Part shown: piece by piece, positions 7,249 through 13,363 of the stretch
Layout: each line of letters starts with the position of its first letter
Numbering within the stretch: position 1 is the first letter of the stretch
Assembly (NCBI GenBank): GCA_013298445.1
Contig: JAAFHQ010000064.1
Coordinates: forward strand, 1-13,363
Reading direction: 5' to 3'
DNA: 13,363 nucleotides
DNA from: Chitinophagales bacterium
GTDB lineage: Bacteria > Bacteroidota > Bacteroidia > Chitinophagales > Saprospiraceae
Made by a program: the position numbers and the translations under genes
The notes under the pieces: generated by a model
Database searches by the model: none
Told to the model about the DNA's origin: nothing
Seen by the model: the letters and a program-made list of their open reading frames with translations, nothing else

Positions 7249-7405
7249 AGGAACGGAAATAAAATAAAGTAAACACCTGACTTACTCTTTTTTGATTTTG
7301 CTGCGTTGCTCGTCAGTTGCGTAGGCTTGCTATGCGCCCTCCTCGCGCCTTGCCAAATCAAAAAATAGCTCTGTCAGGTGTTTACTTTATTTCATTTCCG
7401 TTCCT
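7249..7405. repeat. 157-bp stem-loop repeat, MITE/REP-like, in the divergent gap
   Basis: Terminal arms 7249-7281 and 7373-7405 are inverted repeats of 33 bp with one mismatch. After a small internal bulge (6 versus 7 bases) a further perfect 11-bp stem follows (TTTTTTGATTT at 7288-7298 with AAATCAAAAAA at 7355-7365), giving a stem of about 50 bp. The apical 56 bases (7299-7354) are markedly G+C-richer than the AT-rich surroundings and contain GCGTA/TATGC and GCGC/GCGC pairings. Both flanking genes are transcribed away from it, so it is not a terminator for either. This fits a non-autonomous mobile repeat or a dispersed structured repeat. A TA lies at each end (7247-7248 and 7405-7406), but this is too short to call a target-site duplication. 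Confidence 0.75.
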
Positions 7406-7468
7406 AGGAAAGTTTAGTTTTTAAAAAATTATAAAATGTTAAATTTTTACAAAATCGGAAAAAGAGAG

Positions 7469-7497
7469 TTGCAAATCCGCAGGAAGCCTTATATTTA
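7469..7497 (+). promoter_or_regulatory. Candidate promoter of the GH3/serine hydrolase gene
   Basis: TTG (7469-7471) and TATATTTA (7490-7497) are separated by 18 bases, close to the Bacteroidota arrangement TTG-N19-21-TAnnTTTG; the -7 box differs only at the last base. It implies a transcript leader of roughly 150-160 bases before the ATG at 7662. Confidence 0.3.
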
Positions 7498-7661
7498 AGC
7501 CATTGAGGTTGTCAAAAAATGAAAAATCACTGACCCTAGCACCTGAAATAGAGCTTTTTACACTGGAAAGTCTACAATGTCATTACTGATCAGCTCATCC
7601 CATCGACGTATCAGCATGCTCTAATTAACTACAGCGTTATTCGCCAAACACGTACTTAGCC

Positions 7662-10637
7662 ATGAAACCAGTAGCAGCCATTCTACTCACGCTAATGCTT
7701 TGTGTCCTGTTTTTTGCTCGGACTGCGGCTCAAAAAGTGTACAGTATCAACCCCGCTTCACCCGCTGAAAAACATTGGGTTGATTCGGTATTCAACTCCA
7801 TGAGTGGGGACGAACGGATCGGGCAATTGATCATGATTCGGGCGCATTCTGACAAAGGAGATGCCTATGCTGAATCCGTAGCGGAAATTGTCAAAAAATA
7901 CAAAGTTGGAGCCCTTTGCTTTTTTCAGGGCACTCCCGAAAAACAATTAGAGTACACCAATAAATACCAAACCCTTTCCCGTATTCCGCTCATGGTGGCT
8001 ATTGATGGCGAATGGGGCTTGGGCATGCGCATGAAAGAAAGCGCCATCAGTTTTCCCAAACAATTGACCCTTGGTGCCATCCAAAACAACGACCTCCTCT
8101 ACAAAATGGGTCAGGAAATTGCCCGCCAAAGCAAACGTATCGGCCTCAACGTCAATTTTGCCCCCGTTGCCGACATCAACAGCAATGCCCGCAATCCGGT
8201 GATAGGTTACCGCTCCTTTGGCGAAGACCGTTACAATGTGACTGTCAAATCCTACCATTACATGAAAGGCATGCAGGACAATGGCATCATGGCCTGCGCC
8301 AAACATTTCCCTGGCCATGGCGATACCGATGCCGATTCACACTACGACCTCCCGGTGGTCAACCACCAAATGAACCGCCTGGACAGTGTAGAGTTTTATC
8401 CTTTTCGCTCTCTGGTCAACTATGGCATCGGCGGCGTGATGGTGGCTCATTTACAAGTACCTGCCCTGGATGATCGGGATGACCGTCCTACTTCCCTCTC
8501 TCGCAATACGATTACGCATGTACTGCGTCGGGCGATGGGTTTCGAGGGGTTGATTTTTACAGACGGCATGGAAATGCAGGGCGTTACCGAGCATTTTTCG
8601 GATGGCATTGCCGAAGCTGAAGCGATTTTGGCTGGCAATGACATGATTTGTGTGCCGCCCAGTACCGCCAAAGCCATCGAGGCACTCCAGCGTTATGTGC
8701 GGGAAGGCAAAATCAGTCAAGAGCAAATTGATGCCAGCGTAAAACGGATTTTGACCTACAAGTTTCGCATGGGTTTAACCAAATATCAGCCCAAGGATGT
8801 GCTTACGGCCCGCAAAGACGTCAACAGCGCCCAAGCCGAAGCACTCAAACGCGACTTGATCAAAAACGCACTGACTATGGTGCGCAACACGCAGCATTTG
8901 GTGCCTTTTGGGCGAGTGGATACTCTGAGTTTTGCGTCCTTGAGCATCGGTGCAGATGGGCTGACGGCTTTCCAAAAACGCCTGTCTTCCTATGCCAAAA
9001 TGACCCACCTTTATACAGGCAAAGAACTTAACGACGAACGTCAGGCGGCATTGTTGGCCCAACTGAGCAAATACAAGGTGGTTTTTGTCGGCTTGCACGA
9101 CATGGCTTCGGCGGCTTCCAAAAACTACGGCATTTCATACAGCAGCATTCAATTTTTGAAAAAACTCAATACAAAAACCAAGGTGGTGCTCAGCATTTTT
9201 GGCTCACCTTATAGTTTGAAGTTTTTTGATGAATTTGAATCGGTACAAATGGCTTACGAAAGTGAGGCCTTGGTACAAGACTTGAGTGCTCAGGCACTTT
9301 TTGGGGCCTTTGGTATGACCGGGCGTTTGCCCATCACTGCCTCCGAGCGCAGCCGCTTCAATGCTGGTGAAGAAACCCAGGCCAATGGACGGATGGGTTA
9401 CAGCATTCCGGAAGCGGTGGGGATGTCTTCTGATACCTTGAACCGCATCGAACTCATCGCCAACGAAGCCATCAATGTGGCCGCAACGCCGGGGTGTGTG
9501 GTGCTGGTTGCCAAAGATGGGCAAATCATTTATGAAAAAGCTTTTGGTCATCACACCTACCTCAAGGATCATCCGACCCAAACTTCGGACGTATTTGACC
9601 TCGCTTCCGTAACCAAAATTGCTGCTACCACCATTTCCATGATGCGTTTTATGGACGATGGCCGTATCGATTTGCGCAAGCCCCTCAGCAATTACCTGCC
9701 CAACCTCAATGGCACCAATAAGGCGGCTATGGTGATCCAGGACATCATGGCGCACAATGCAGGCCTGGTCGGCTGGCTGCCTTTTTACAAACGAACCTTG
9801 GCGCATACGCCGGATAGTTTGAACAAACCATCCTTAAAATATTATCGCAGCGCACCCGAAGGAGAATTTGTGGTGCCCGTGGCCAGCAATTTGTACCTGA
9901 ATAAAAATTTCATGGACAGCATTTTTATGCAAATCCGGCAATCAGAATTACGACCCAATATCAACTACCGCTACAGCGACCTGGGCTTTTACTTATTGGC
10001 ACAAATGGTGGAGTACCAAAGCGGAATGGGTTTTGACAAATATGTGGATTCAACCTTCTATGCTCCACTTGGATTGCAATCCGCGACCTTTAACCCCTGG
10101 AAAAAATTCCCGATCGAACAAATGCCGCCCACTGAGGAGGATCATTACTACCGCCAGCAGCGGGTGCAGGGCTATGTACACGACATGGGTTCAGCCATGT
10201 TGGGCGGGGTAAGCGGCCACGCGGGGCTCTTTTCCAATGCCAACGATCTGGCGGTGATCATGCAAATGTTGCTGCAACAAGGTTATTATGGTGGGAATCG
10301 CTACCTGGAACCTCAAACGGTACAAAACTTCATCACTCGTCACCCGCGAAGTATTCGCCGGGGGGTAGGTTTTGACATGTACCCCATGGGGGCGAGCTAC
10401 CCAACCAATATGTCGGCGCAGGCTTCGGAGAGCACTTTTGGGCATACCGGTTTTACGGGTACTTGCACCTGGGTAGATCCTGAGCATAACCTGGTCTATG
10501 TGTTCCTCTCGAATCGCACTTTCCCTTCCCAGCACAACAATCGTTTGGAGAAGTTTGATACGCGGCAGCGGATTCAGGGGGTGGTGTACAAGTCGATTCG
10601 GCCAAAGGGAGCTGGGGGAGCGAGTTCGGCGCAGTAA
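7662..10637 (+). CDS. Exported fusion of NagZ-type GH3 glycosidase and beta-lactamase-family serine hydrolase
   Basis: A 991-residue exported protein with signal peptide MKPVAAILLTLMLCVLFFARTAAQ. Residues about 35-375 are a glycoside hydrolase family 3 barrel of the beta-N-acetylglucosaminidase (NagZ) subtype: KHFPGHGDTDADSH (214-227) carries the Asp-His pair (D225, H227) that acts as acid/base in NagZ, and D301 in FTDGMEM is the expected nucleophile. Residues about 390-570 resemble a GH3 C-terminal sandwich domain. Residues about 585-985 form a class C beta-lactamase/penicillin-binding-protein-like domain with SVTK (S649, K652), YSD (771-773, in place of YxN) and HTG (928-930). Both active sites look intact. 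Joint action on muropeptides (a glycosidase plus a D-Ala or ester/amide hydrolase) is inferred; Bacillus subtilis has nagZ close to a beta-lactamase-like gene in its muropeptide recycling cluster. Such fusions occur in Bacteroidota. It ends 29 bp before the convergent regulator gene, and the gap holds only a weak 5-bp stem. Confidence 0.92.
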   Translation: MKPVAAILLTLMLCVLFFARTAAQKVYSINPASPAEKHWVDSVFNSMSGDERIGQLIMIRAHSDKGDAYAESVAEIVKKYKVGALCFFQGTPEKQLEYTNKYQTLSRIPLMVAIDGEWGLGMRMKESAISFPKQLTLGAIQNNDLLYKMGQEIARQSKRIGLNVNFAPVADINSNARNPVIGYRSFGEDRYNVTVKSYHYMKGMQDNGIMACAKHFPGHGDTDADSHYDLPVVNHQMNRLDSVEFYPFRSLVNYGIGGVMVAHLQVPALDDRDDRPTSLSRNTITHVLRRAMGFEGLIFTDGMEMQGVTEHFSDGIAEAEAILAGNDMICVPPSTAKAIEALQRYVREGKISQEQIDASVKRILTYKFRMGLTKYQPKDVLTARKDVNSAQAEALKRDLIKNALTMVRNTQHLVPFGRVDTLSFASLSIGADGLTAFQKRLSSYAKMTHLYTGKELNDERQAALLAQLSKYKVVFVGLHDMASAASKNYGISYSSIQFLKKLNTKTKVVLSIFGSPYSLKFFDEFESVQMAYESEALVQDLSAQALFGAFGMTGRLPITASERSRFNAGEETQANGRMGYSIPEAVGMSSDTLNRIELIANEAINVAATPGCVVLVAKDGQIIYEKAFGHHTYLKDHPTQTSDVFDLASVTKIAATTISMMRFMDDGRIDLRKPLSNYLPNLNGTNKAAMVIQDIMAHNAGLVGWLPFYKRTLAHTPDSLNKPSLKYYRSAPEGEFVVPVASNLYLNKNFMDSIFMQIRQSELRPNINYRYSDLGFYLLAQMVEYQSGMGFDKYVDSTFYAPLGLQSATFNPWKKFPIEQMPPTEEDHYYRQQRVQGYVHDMGSAMLGGVSGHAGLFSNANDLAVIMQMLLQQGYYGGNRYLEPQTVQNFITRHPRSIRRGVGFDMYPMGASYPTNMSAQASESTFGHTGFTGTCTWVDPEHNLVYVFLSNRTFPSQHNNRLEKFDTRQRIQGVVYKSIRPKGAGGASSAQ

Positions 10638-10666
10638 GGGTATTTATGCGTTACAAGTACCTGTAA

Positions 10667-11389
10667 TCAACTCGCCTCAAATCTAATAAAGCTGTACAAA
10701 TAGGGTGCCTTGTGCGCTCCTCCTGAATATTGTTTTTCATGCCGTTCCAACAAATTCAAGCTCAACATGCGGCGCTGAAAAGTAGTGCGCAACAGGCTCG
10801 TGCCTAAAATCGCTTCATAAGCTTGTTGCAATTCTTTCATGGTAAACTTGGGTGGCAACAGATTGCCCCTTGCCAATTTCCGATCCAGATTATCCCGCAG
10901 GGTTTGTAAGGCTTTTTCAACAATCAGCGCGTGATCCATCATCAGCGGCGGCAAGGCATTGACGGGGTACCAACGGCAAGAGTCGGATAAGGCATCTGGC
11001 TGAGGCACCACATCCTTGTAATTGATCAAGGCATAATAGGCCACCGAAATGAAGCGCTCCAACATCCAATGGTATTTTTCCGGAGAAAGCCCATTTTTGA
11101 CCAAAATGGTCCGCATCGGTTCCGCATTGTTCCGATCGGCATCGCCAAAGGTGTAAAACTGCTCAAGGTGAATATTGTCCAGCCCAGTCCGCTCCTTTAG
11201 TCCACGCCTTACCGCATCATTCAGGTTTTCATTTTTTAGCACAAAACCTCCTGGTAGTGCAAAAATATTGGTGTTGTGGTATTCCATGATCAGGATTTTC
11301 AGCTGCGTGCCGGAAAATCCAAAAATCACCGAATCGTAGGCGAGATGGGGTAAATGATCAATAGCGGTGGACGGAGAAATCTTCTGCAT
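10667..11389 (-). CDS. Nudix-related transcriptional regulator (NrtR/AraR-type)
   Basis: A 240-residue regulator with an N-terminal Nudix domain (about 15-150) and a C-terminal winged-helix domain (about 165-235; LLPPKFTMKELQQAYEAILG, then TFQRRMLSLNLLERHEK as the recognition region). This is the architecture of NrtR and of AraR from Bacteroides thetaiotaomicron. The Nudix box G-x5-E-x7-REUxEExGU is degenerate: the loop starts GFVLKNE, but the REUxEExGU part reads RGLKERTGL, so the glutamate of RE is glycine and the last metal-binding glutamate is arginine. This indicates a ligand sensor instead of a pyrophosphohydrolase. It is divergent from the carboxylesterase gene across 134 bp containing a 23-bp palindrome, its likely operator. 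The effector is unknown; sugars or sugar derivatives and ADP-ribose are the ligands known in the family. Confidence 0.88.
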   Translation of the reverse strand: MQKISPSTAIDHLPHLAYDSVIFGFSGTQLKILIMEYHNTNIFALPGGFVLKNENLNDAVRRGLKERTGLDNIHLEQFYTFGDADRNNAEPMRTILVKNGLSPEKYHWMLERFISVAYYALINYKDVVPQPDALSDSCRWYPVNALPPLMMDHALIVEKALQTLRDNLDRKLARGNLLPPKFTMKELQQAYEAILGTSLLRTTFQRRMLSLNLLERHEKQYSGGAHKAPYLYSFIRFEAS

Positions 11390-11432
11390 AATGGCCGTAC
11401 AAACGTTTTTCTCAAAAGTAATAGGATTTTTT

Positions 11433-11440
11433 CAAAAATA
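11433..11440 (-). promoter_or_regulatory. Candidate -7 box for the Nudix-type regulator gene
   Basis: Read on the minus strand, this is TATTTTTG, an exact match to TAnnTTTG, 43 bases before the ATG at 11389. The nearest TTG on that strand (11468-11466) is 25 bases away, longer than usual, so the -33 element is doubtful. The palindrome 11448-11470 lies immediately upstream, where a repressor or activator could act. Confidence 0.4.
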
Positions 11441-11447
11441 GAGCTAT

Positions 11448-11470
11448 TATTGTCACGAATTGAGACAATA
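11448..11470. promoter_or_regulatory. Candidate operator palindrome TATTGTC-N9-GACAATA
   Basis: Perfect 7-bp inverted arms around a 9-base spacer (with two further pairings inside the spacer) in the divergent gap between the Nudix-type regulator and the carboxylesterase. Its length of about 21-23 bp fits dimeric NrtR-family sites. It overlaps the proposed -33 TTG and spacer of the esterase promoter and lies just upstream of the regulator's -7 box. One site could therefore repress both genes. The assignment to this regulator is inferred from position. Confidence 0.55.
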
Positions 11471-11479
11471 GGATTTTTG
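11450..11479 (+). promoter_or_regulatory. Candidate promoter of the carboxylesterase gene
   Basis: TTG (11450-11452), a 19-base spacer, then GATTTTTG (11472-11479), which matches TAnnTTTG except at the first base. A start near 11486 would give a leader of about 38 bases before the ATG at 11524. The candidate operator covers the -33 element and most of the spacer. Confidence 0.4.
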
Positions 11480-11523
11480 CCCATTTACGACGTAACACTT
11501 TTTTTAACTTTCATCCATTCGCA

Positions 11524-13134
11524 ATGAAAAAACTAGGATTGAGCTTCCTTTTAGTGGGAGCTGCCATTGCTGCTTTTGCACAGCAGATCACGGGCGAAAA
11601 CGTAGCAGTTGCCAATACCGACGCCGGTAAAGTACGGGGCTACATCAACAACAGCATTTTTACCTACAAGGGTATTCCTTACGCTGAAGCCAAGCGCTTT
11701 GAGTCACCACAAAAGCCCAAACCTTGGACAGGGGTGCGCAGTTCGTTGACTTATGGGCCAGTTGCACCATTAATGACCCCCACCAATGTAACTGCAGCTG
11801 GCGACGAATCAGAATTTGTGTTTAACCACAGCTGGGGTTTTTCCGGCGAAGATTGTATGCGCATCAACGTTTGGACCCCCAGCATCAGCGACGGCAAAAA
11901 GCGTCCGGTGATGTTTTGGATCCACGGAGGTGGGTTTACCGCAGGTTCTTCGCAGGAATTGCCTTCTTATGATGGCGAAAATCTGGCAAAAAAAGGCGAC
12001 GTAGTAGTGGTATCCATCAACCACCGCCTCAACATTTTGGGCTATTTGGACCTTTCGGCTTATGGCGACAAGTACAAAAACTCCGCCAACCTGAGTATCC
12101 TAGACATGCGGGTGGCCCTGGAATGGGTCAAAGCCAATATCGCCAACTTTGGCGGAGACCCCAACAACGTAACCATCTTCGGCCAATCCGGCGGTGGTGC
12201 CAAGGTGAATACCCTTATGGCCATGCCATCGGCAAAGGGTTTGTTCCATAAAGCCATCAATCAAAGCGGGGCTTTCCGTTCGAATATGATGGGAAAAACC
12301 GAAACCCAGGCCATTACCGCCGAAGTACTCAAAGTGCTCAAACTGGCTCCAAACCAAGCCGATAGCCTTCAAAAAATCCCTTTTGCAGCATTGAGTGCAG
12401 CCGGCAATCAGGCATTGCGGAACATTACTGAGCGCATGCGGGCAGAAGGCAAAACAATCCCAGGTTTTGGTCTCAGTTGGGGTCCCAGTATCGATGGTGA
12501 TTTGTTGCCGTATCAACCGATGTCGCCGGAAGCGCTGGAATTGTCCAAAAACGTTCCCCTACTGATTGGTACGGTGAAAAACGAATTTATGGCTTCAGGC
12601 CGTGCCGGACTGAGTAATGGTAGCCAGGAACAGATCATGGAATACATCAAAAAACAGCAGGGCGACAAAACTACAGCCTTTGTTGCCGCAGTAAAAAAGG
12701 CCTATCCTACCGATAAAAAACCTTCGGATCTGTTGGATGTAGACATGACGTTCCGCCCAGGTTCAGTGAACCAGGCCAATGTCAAATCGTCTTTAGCGGG
12801 CGGTGCCCCAGTGTACATGTATTTGTTCACTTGGCAGTCGCCAGTTATGGATGGCAAATACAAAGCCATGCACTGTATGGAATTGCCTTTTGTGTTCAAC
12901 AACATTGCCCGTTGTGCCGAAATGACTGGAGCTACCAAAGAGGCTTATGCGCTGGCTGCAAAAATGAGCCAATCCTGGATCAATTTTGCACGCACGGGTA
13001 ACCCCGCTCATGCTGGCCTTCCTGCCTGGGAAAAATACAGCGAAGCCAAAGGCACTACGATGTTTTTTGACAATTTGTGCCAAATCCGCTACCACCATGA
13101 TCAAGACTTGATCAAACTGGTCGCTGCGCAATAA
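11524..13134 (+). CDS. Exported type-B carboxylesterase (alpha/beta hydrolase)
   Basis: A 536-residue carboxylesterase/para-nitrobenzyl esterase family protein with signal peptide MKKLGLSFLLVGAAIAAFAQ, so probably periplasmic or secreted. Family landmarks appear in order: VRGYINNSIFTYKGIPYAE, the GEDCMRINVWTP block, the oxyanion-hole motif HGGGF (134-138), the nucleophile elbow GQSGG with S222, the acid E354 in GTVKNEF, and the catalytic H450 in MHCMELPFVFNN. The WINFARTGNP segment near the end is also typical. The triad Ser-Glu-His is complete and the length is normal. It should cleave carboxylic esters of small or medium substrates; the natural substrate is unknown. It is divergent from a Nudix-type regulator that probably controls it, which hints that its substrate or product is linked to the regulator's ligand. 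It is convergent with a barrel-protein gene at the right edge, separated by a large palindrome. Confidence 0.92.
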   Translation: MKKLGLSFLLVGAAIAAFAQQITGENVAVANTDAGKVRGYINNSIFTYKGIPYAEAKRFESPQKPKPWTGVRSSLTYGPVAPLMTPTNVTAAGDESEFVFNHSWGFSGEDCMRINVWTPSISDGKKRPVMFWIHGGGFTAGSSQELPSYDGENLAKKGDVVVVSINHRLNILGYLDLSAYGDKYKNSANLSILDMRVALEWVKANIANFGGDPNNVTIFGQSGGGAKVNTLMAMPSAKGLFHKAINQSGAFRSNMMGKTETQAITAEVLKVLKLAPNQADSLQKIPFAALSAAGNQALRNITERMRAEGKTIPGFGLSWGPSIDGDLLPYQPMSPEALELSKNVPLLIGTVKNEFMASGRAGLSNGSQEQIMEYIKKQQGDKTTAFVAAVKKAYPTDKKPSDLLDVDMTFRPGSVNQANVKSSLAGGAPVYMYLFTWQSPVMDGKYKAMHCMELPFVFNNIARCAEMTGATKEAYALAAKMSQSWINFARTGNPAHAGLPAWEKYSEAKGTTMFFDNLCQIRYHHDQDLIKLVAAQ

Positions 13135-13147
13135 TACTGAGATGTAC

Positions 13148-13241
13148 CTTAGGTGCCTTAGGTTTCTTAGGTGGTGAAAAAGAACAAGCCTTGCGAAGCA
13201 AGGTATTAATTTCACCACCTAAGAAACCTAAGGCACTTAAG
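13148..13241. repeat. Palindrome of 9-bp repeats between convergent genes; probable bidirectional terminator
   Basis: Arms 13148-13179 and 13210-13241 are inverted repeats of 32 bp with one mismatch (27 bp perfect at 13153-13179 and 13210-13236). The arms have a 9-bp period: on the left ACCTTAGGT, GCCTTAGGT, TTCTTAGGT from 13146 to 13172, mirrored on the right by ACCTAAGAA, ACCTAAGGC, ACTTAAGCT. The 30-base loop contains a compact separate hairpin, CCTTGC-GAA-GCAAGG (13189-13203). A T-run follows (13256-13260). The position between the esterase stop (13134) and the opposite-strand stop at 13259 suggests termination in both directions. Confidence 0.78.
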
Positions 13242-13258
13242 CTACACCTAAGTAGTTT

Positions 13259-13363
13259 TTACCCCACCCTTCTTCTTTCGTCTTCTACTCCACTGTTTCT
13301 TTGCCGAGCTCTGGCAATCGTGTTTTTCCCAAATCGCTGCGTAAACGAAGCCGTCACAACCTT
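13259..13363 (-). CDS. C-terminal end of an outer-membrane beta-barrel protein (partial)
   Basis: An open frame enters from the right edge on the minus strand and ends at a TAA (13259-13261), giving 34 residues. They read as a last barrel strand followed by a basic tail: SFTQRFGKNTIARARQRN then SGVEDERRRVG. A final RFG strand followed by an Arg/Lys-rich tail with an SG(V/L)EDE-type segment is familiar from Bacteroidota outer-membrane beta-barrel (TonB-receptor-like) proteins. The start lies outside the window. Another frame is also open here (38 residues, rich in K, R and C), but it does not resemble a known protein end. Family assignment rests on this short tail only. Confidence 0.5.
   Translation of the reverse strand, partial: KVVTASFTQRFGKNTIARARQRNSGVEDERRRVG

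Larger units (their letters stand above)
7129..7661. other. Divergent intergenic region between the amidohydrolase operon and the GH3 gene
   Basis: A 533-bp gap without a credible gene. Bases 7129-7248 form the AT-rich leader of the amidohydrolase operon. I find no full Bacteroidota promoter there; TATTTTTA on the minus strand (7216-7223) matches the -7 consensus at seven of eight positions but lacks a placed -33 TTG. Bases 7249-7405 are a large inverted repeat, listed separately. Bases 7406-7661 hold an AT-rich stretch, a candidate promoter for the GH3 gene and a leader of about 160 bases with no clear structure or small ORF. Confidence 0.7.
11420..11478 (+). repeat. 12-bp direct repeat AATAGGATTTTT in the regulator/esterase gap
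   Basis: Identical copies lie at 11420-11431 and 11467-11478, with starts 47 bases apart. The second copy overlaps the right arm of the palindrome and the esterase -7 box; the first lies downstream of the regulator's -7 box. They may be incidental AT-rich sequence or secondary binding sites. Confidence 0.5.

Noticed and set aside
7249..7405. Stem-loop as a rho-independent terminator
   Set aside because: Both neighbouring genes are transcribed away from it, so no transcript needs to end there.
7247..7406. TA at both ends of the stem-loop as a target-site duplication of a mariner/IS630-type element
   Set aside because: A dinucleotide in AT-rich DNA is expected by chance, and the two ends are off by one base relative to the arms.
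8012..8473. Overlapping 153-residue frame inside the GH3 gene
   Set aside because: It is Gln/Arg/Pro/Cys/His-rich, the usual signature of an off-frame shadow, within a strongly conserved part of the GH3 domain.
10651..10666. TTACA/TGTAA stem as a terminator between the GH3 gene and the regulator gene
   Set aside because: Only five A/T-dominated pairs and no T-run; too weak to call.

Overview
The window looks like chromosomal DNA of a Bacteroidota bacterium, most likely from the Saprospiria (Haliscomenobacter/Lewinella-like). The evidence is the protein families, exported enzymes whose signal peptides end in -AQ, the near absence of Shine-Dalgarno sequences, Bacteroidota-type -7 boxes (TAnnTTTG) and a C-terminal outer-membrane-barrel signature at the right edge. 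The phylum is well supported; the class is an impression. I see no tRNA, rRNA, CRISPR array or intact insertion sequence.

Layout. Left (+ strand): a class I SAM-dependent RNA-type methyltransferase (32-922), then a Rpn-family PD-(D/E)XK nuclease-like protein (1012-2085) closely followed by a small DUF3052-like protein (2098-2562). Next, on the - strand, three exported amidohydrolase-fold proteins form a compact operon, transcribed 7128 to 2681 with gaps of 22 and 4 bp. Only the middle protein keeps the metal-binding histidines; the first and third have lost all recognisable ligands. A 533-bp divergent gap (7129-7661) holds a large stem-loop repeat. Then comes a 991-residue exported fusion of a NagZ-type family 3 glycoside hydrolase with a beta-lactamase-fold serine hydrolase (7662-10637, +). 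A Nudix-related transcriptional regulator (10667-11389, -) is divergent from an exported type-B carboxylesterase (11524-13134, +), and a 23-bp palindrome sits between their promoters. The right edge carries the last codons of an outer-membrane beta-barrel protein (13259-13363, -).

How the genes work together. The amidohydrolases, the GH3/serine hydrolase and the carboxylesterase all carry signal peptides, so most of the window encodes envelope or periplasmic hydrolases. The GH3 fusion most plausibly acts on peptidoglycan or muropeptides. The regulator probably controls the carboxylesterase and itself through the shared palindrome. Substrates of the amidohydrolases and the esterase cannot be read from sequence.

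The most unusual material is (i) the one-active, two-dead amidohydrolase trio, (ii) the regulator/palindrome/esterase module, and (iii) three large inverted repeats of similar architecture but unrelated sequence in three intergenic gaps. Two of these are built from 7-bp or 9-bp tandem units and lie between convergent genes; the third lies between divergent genes.
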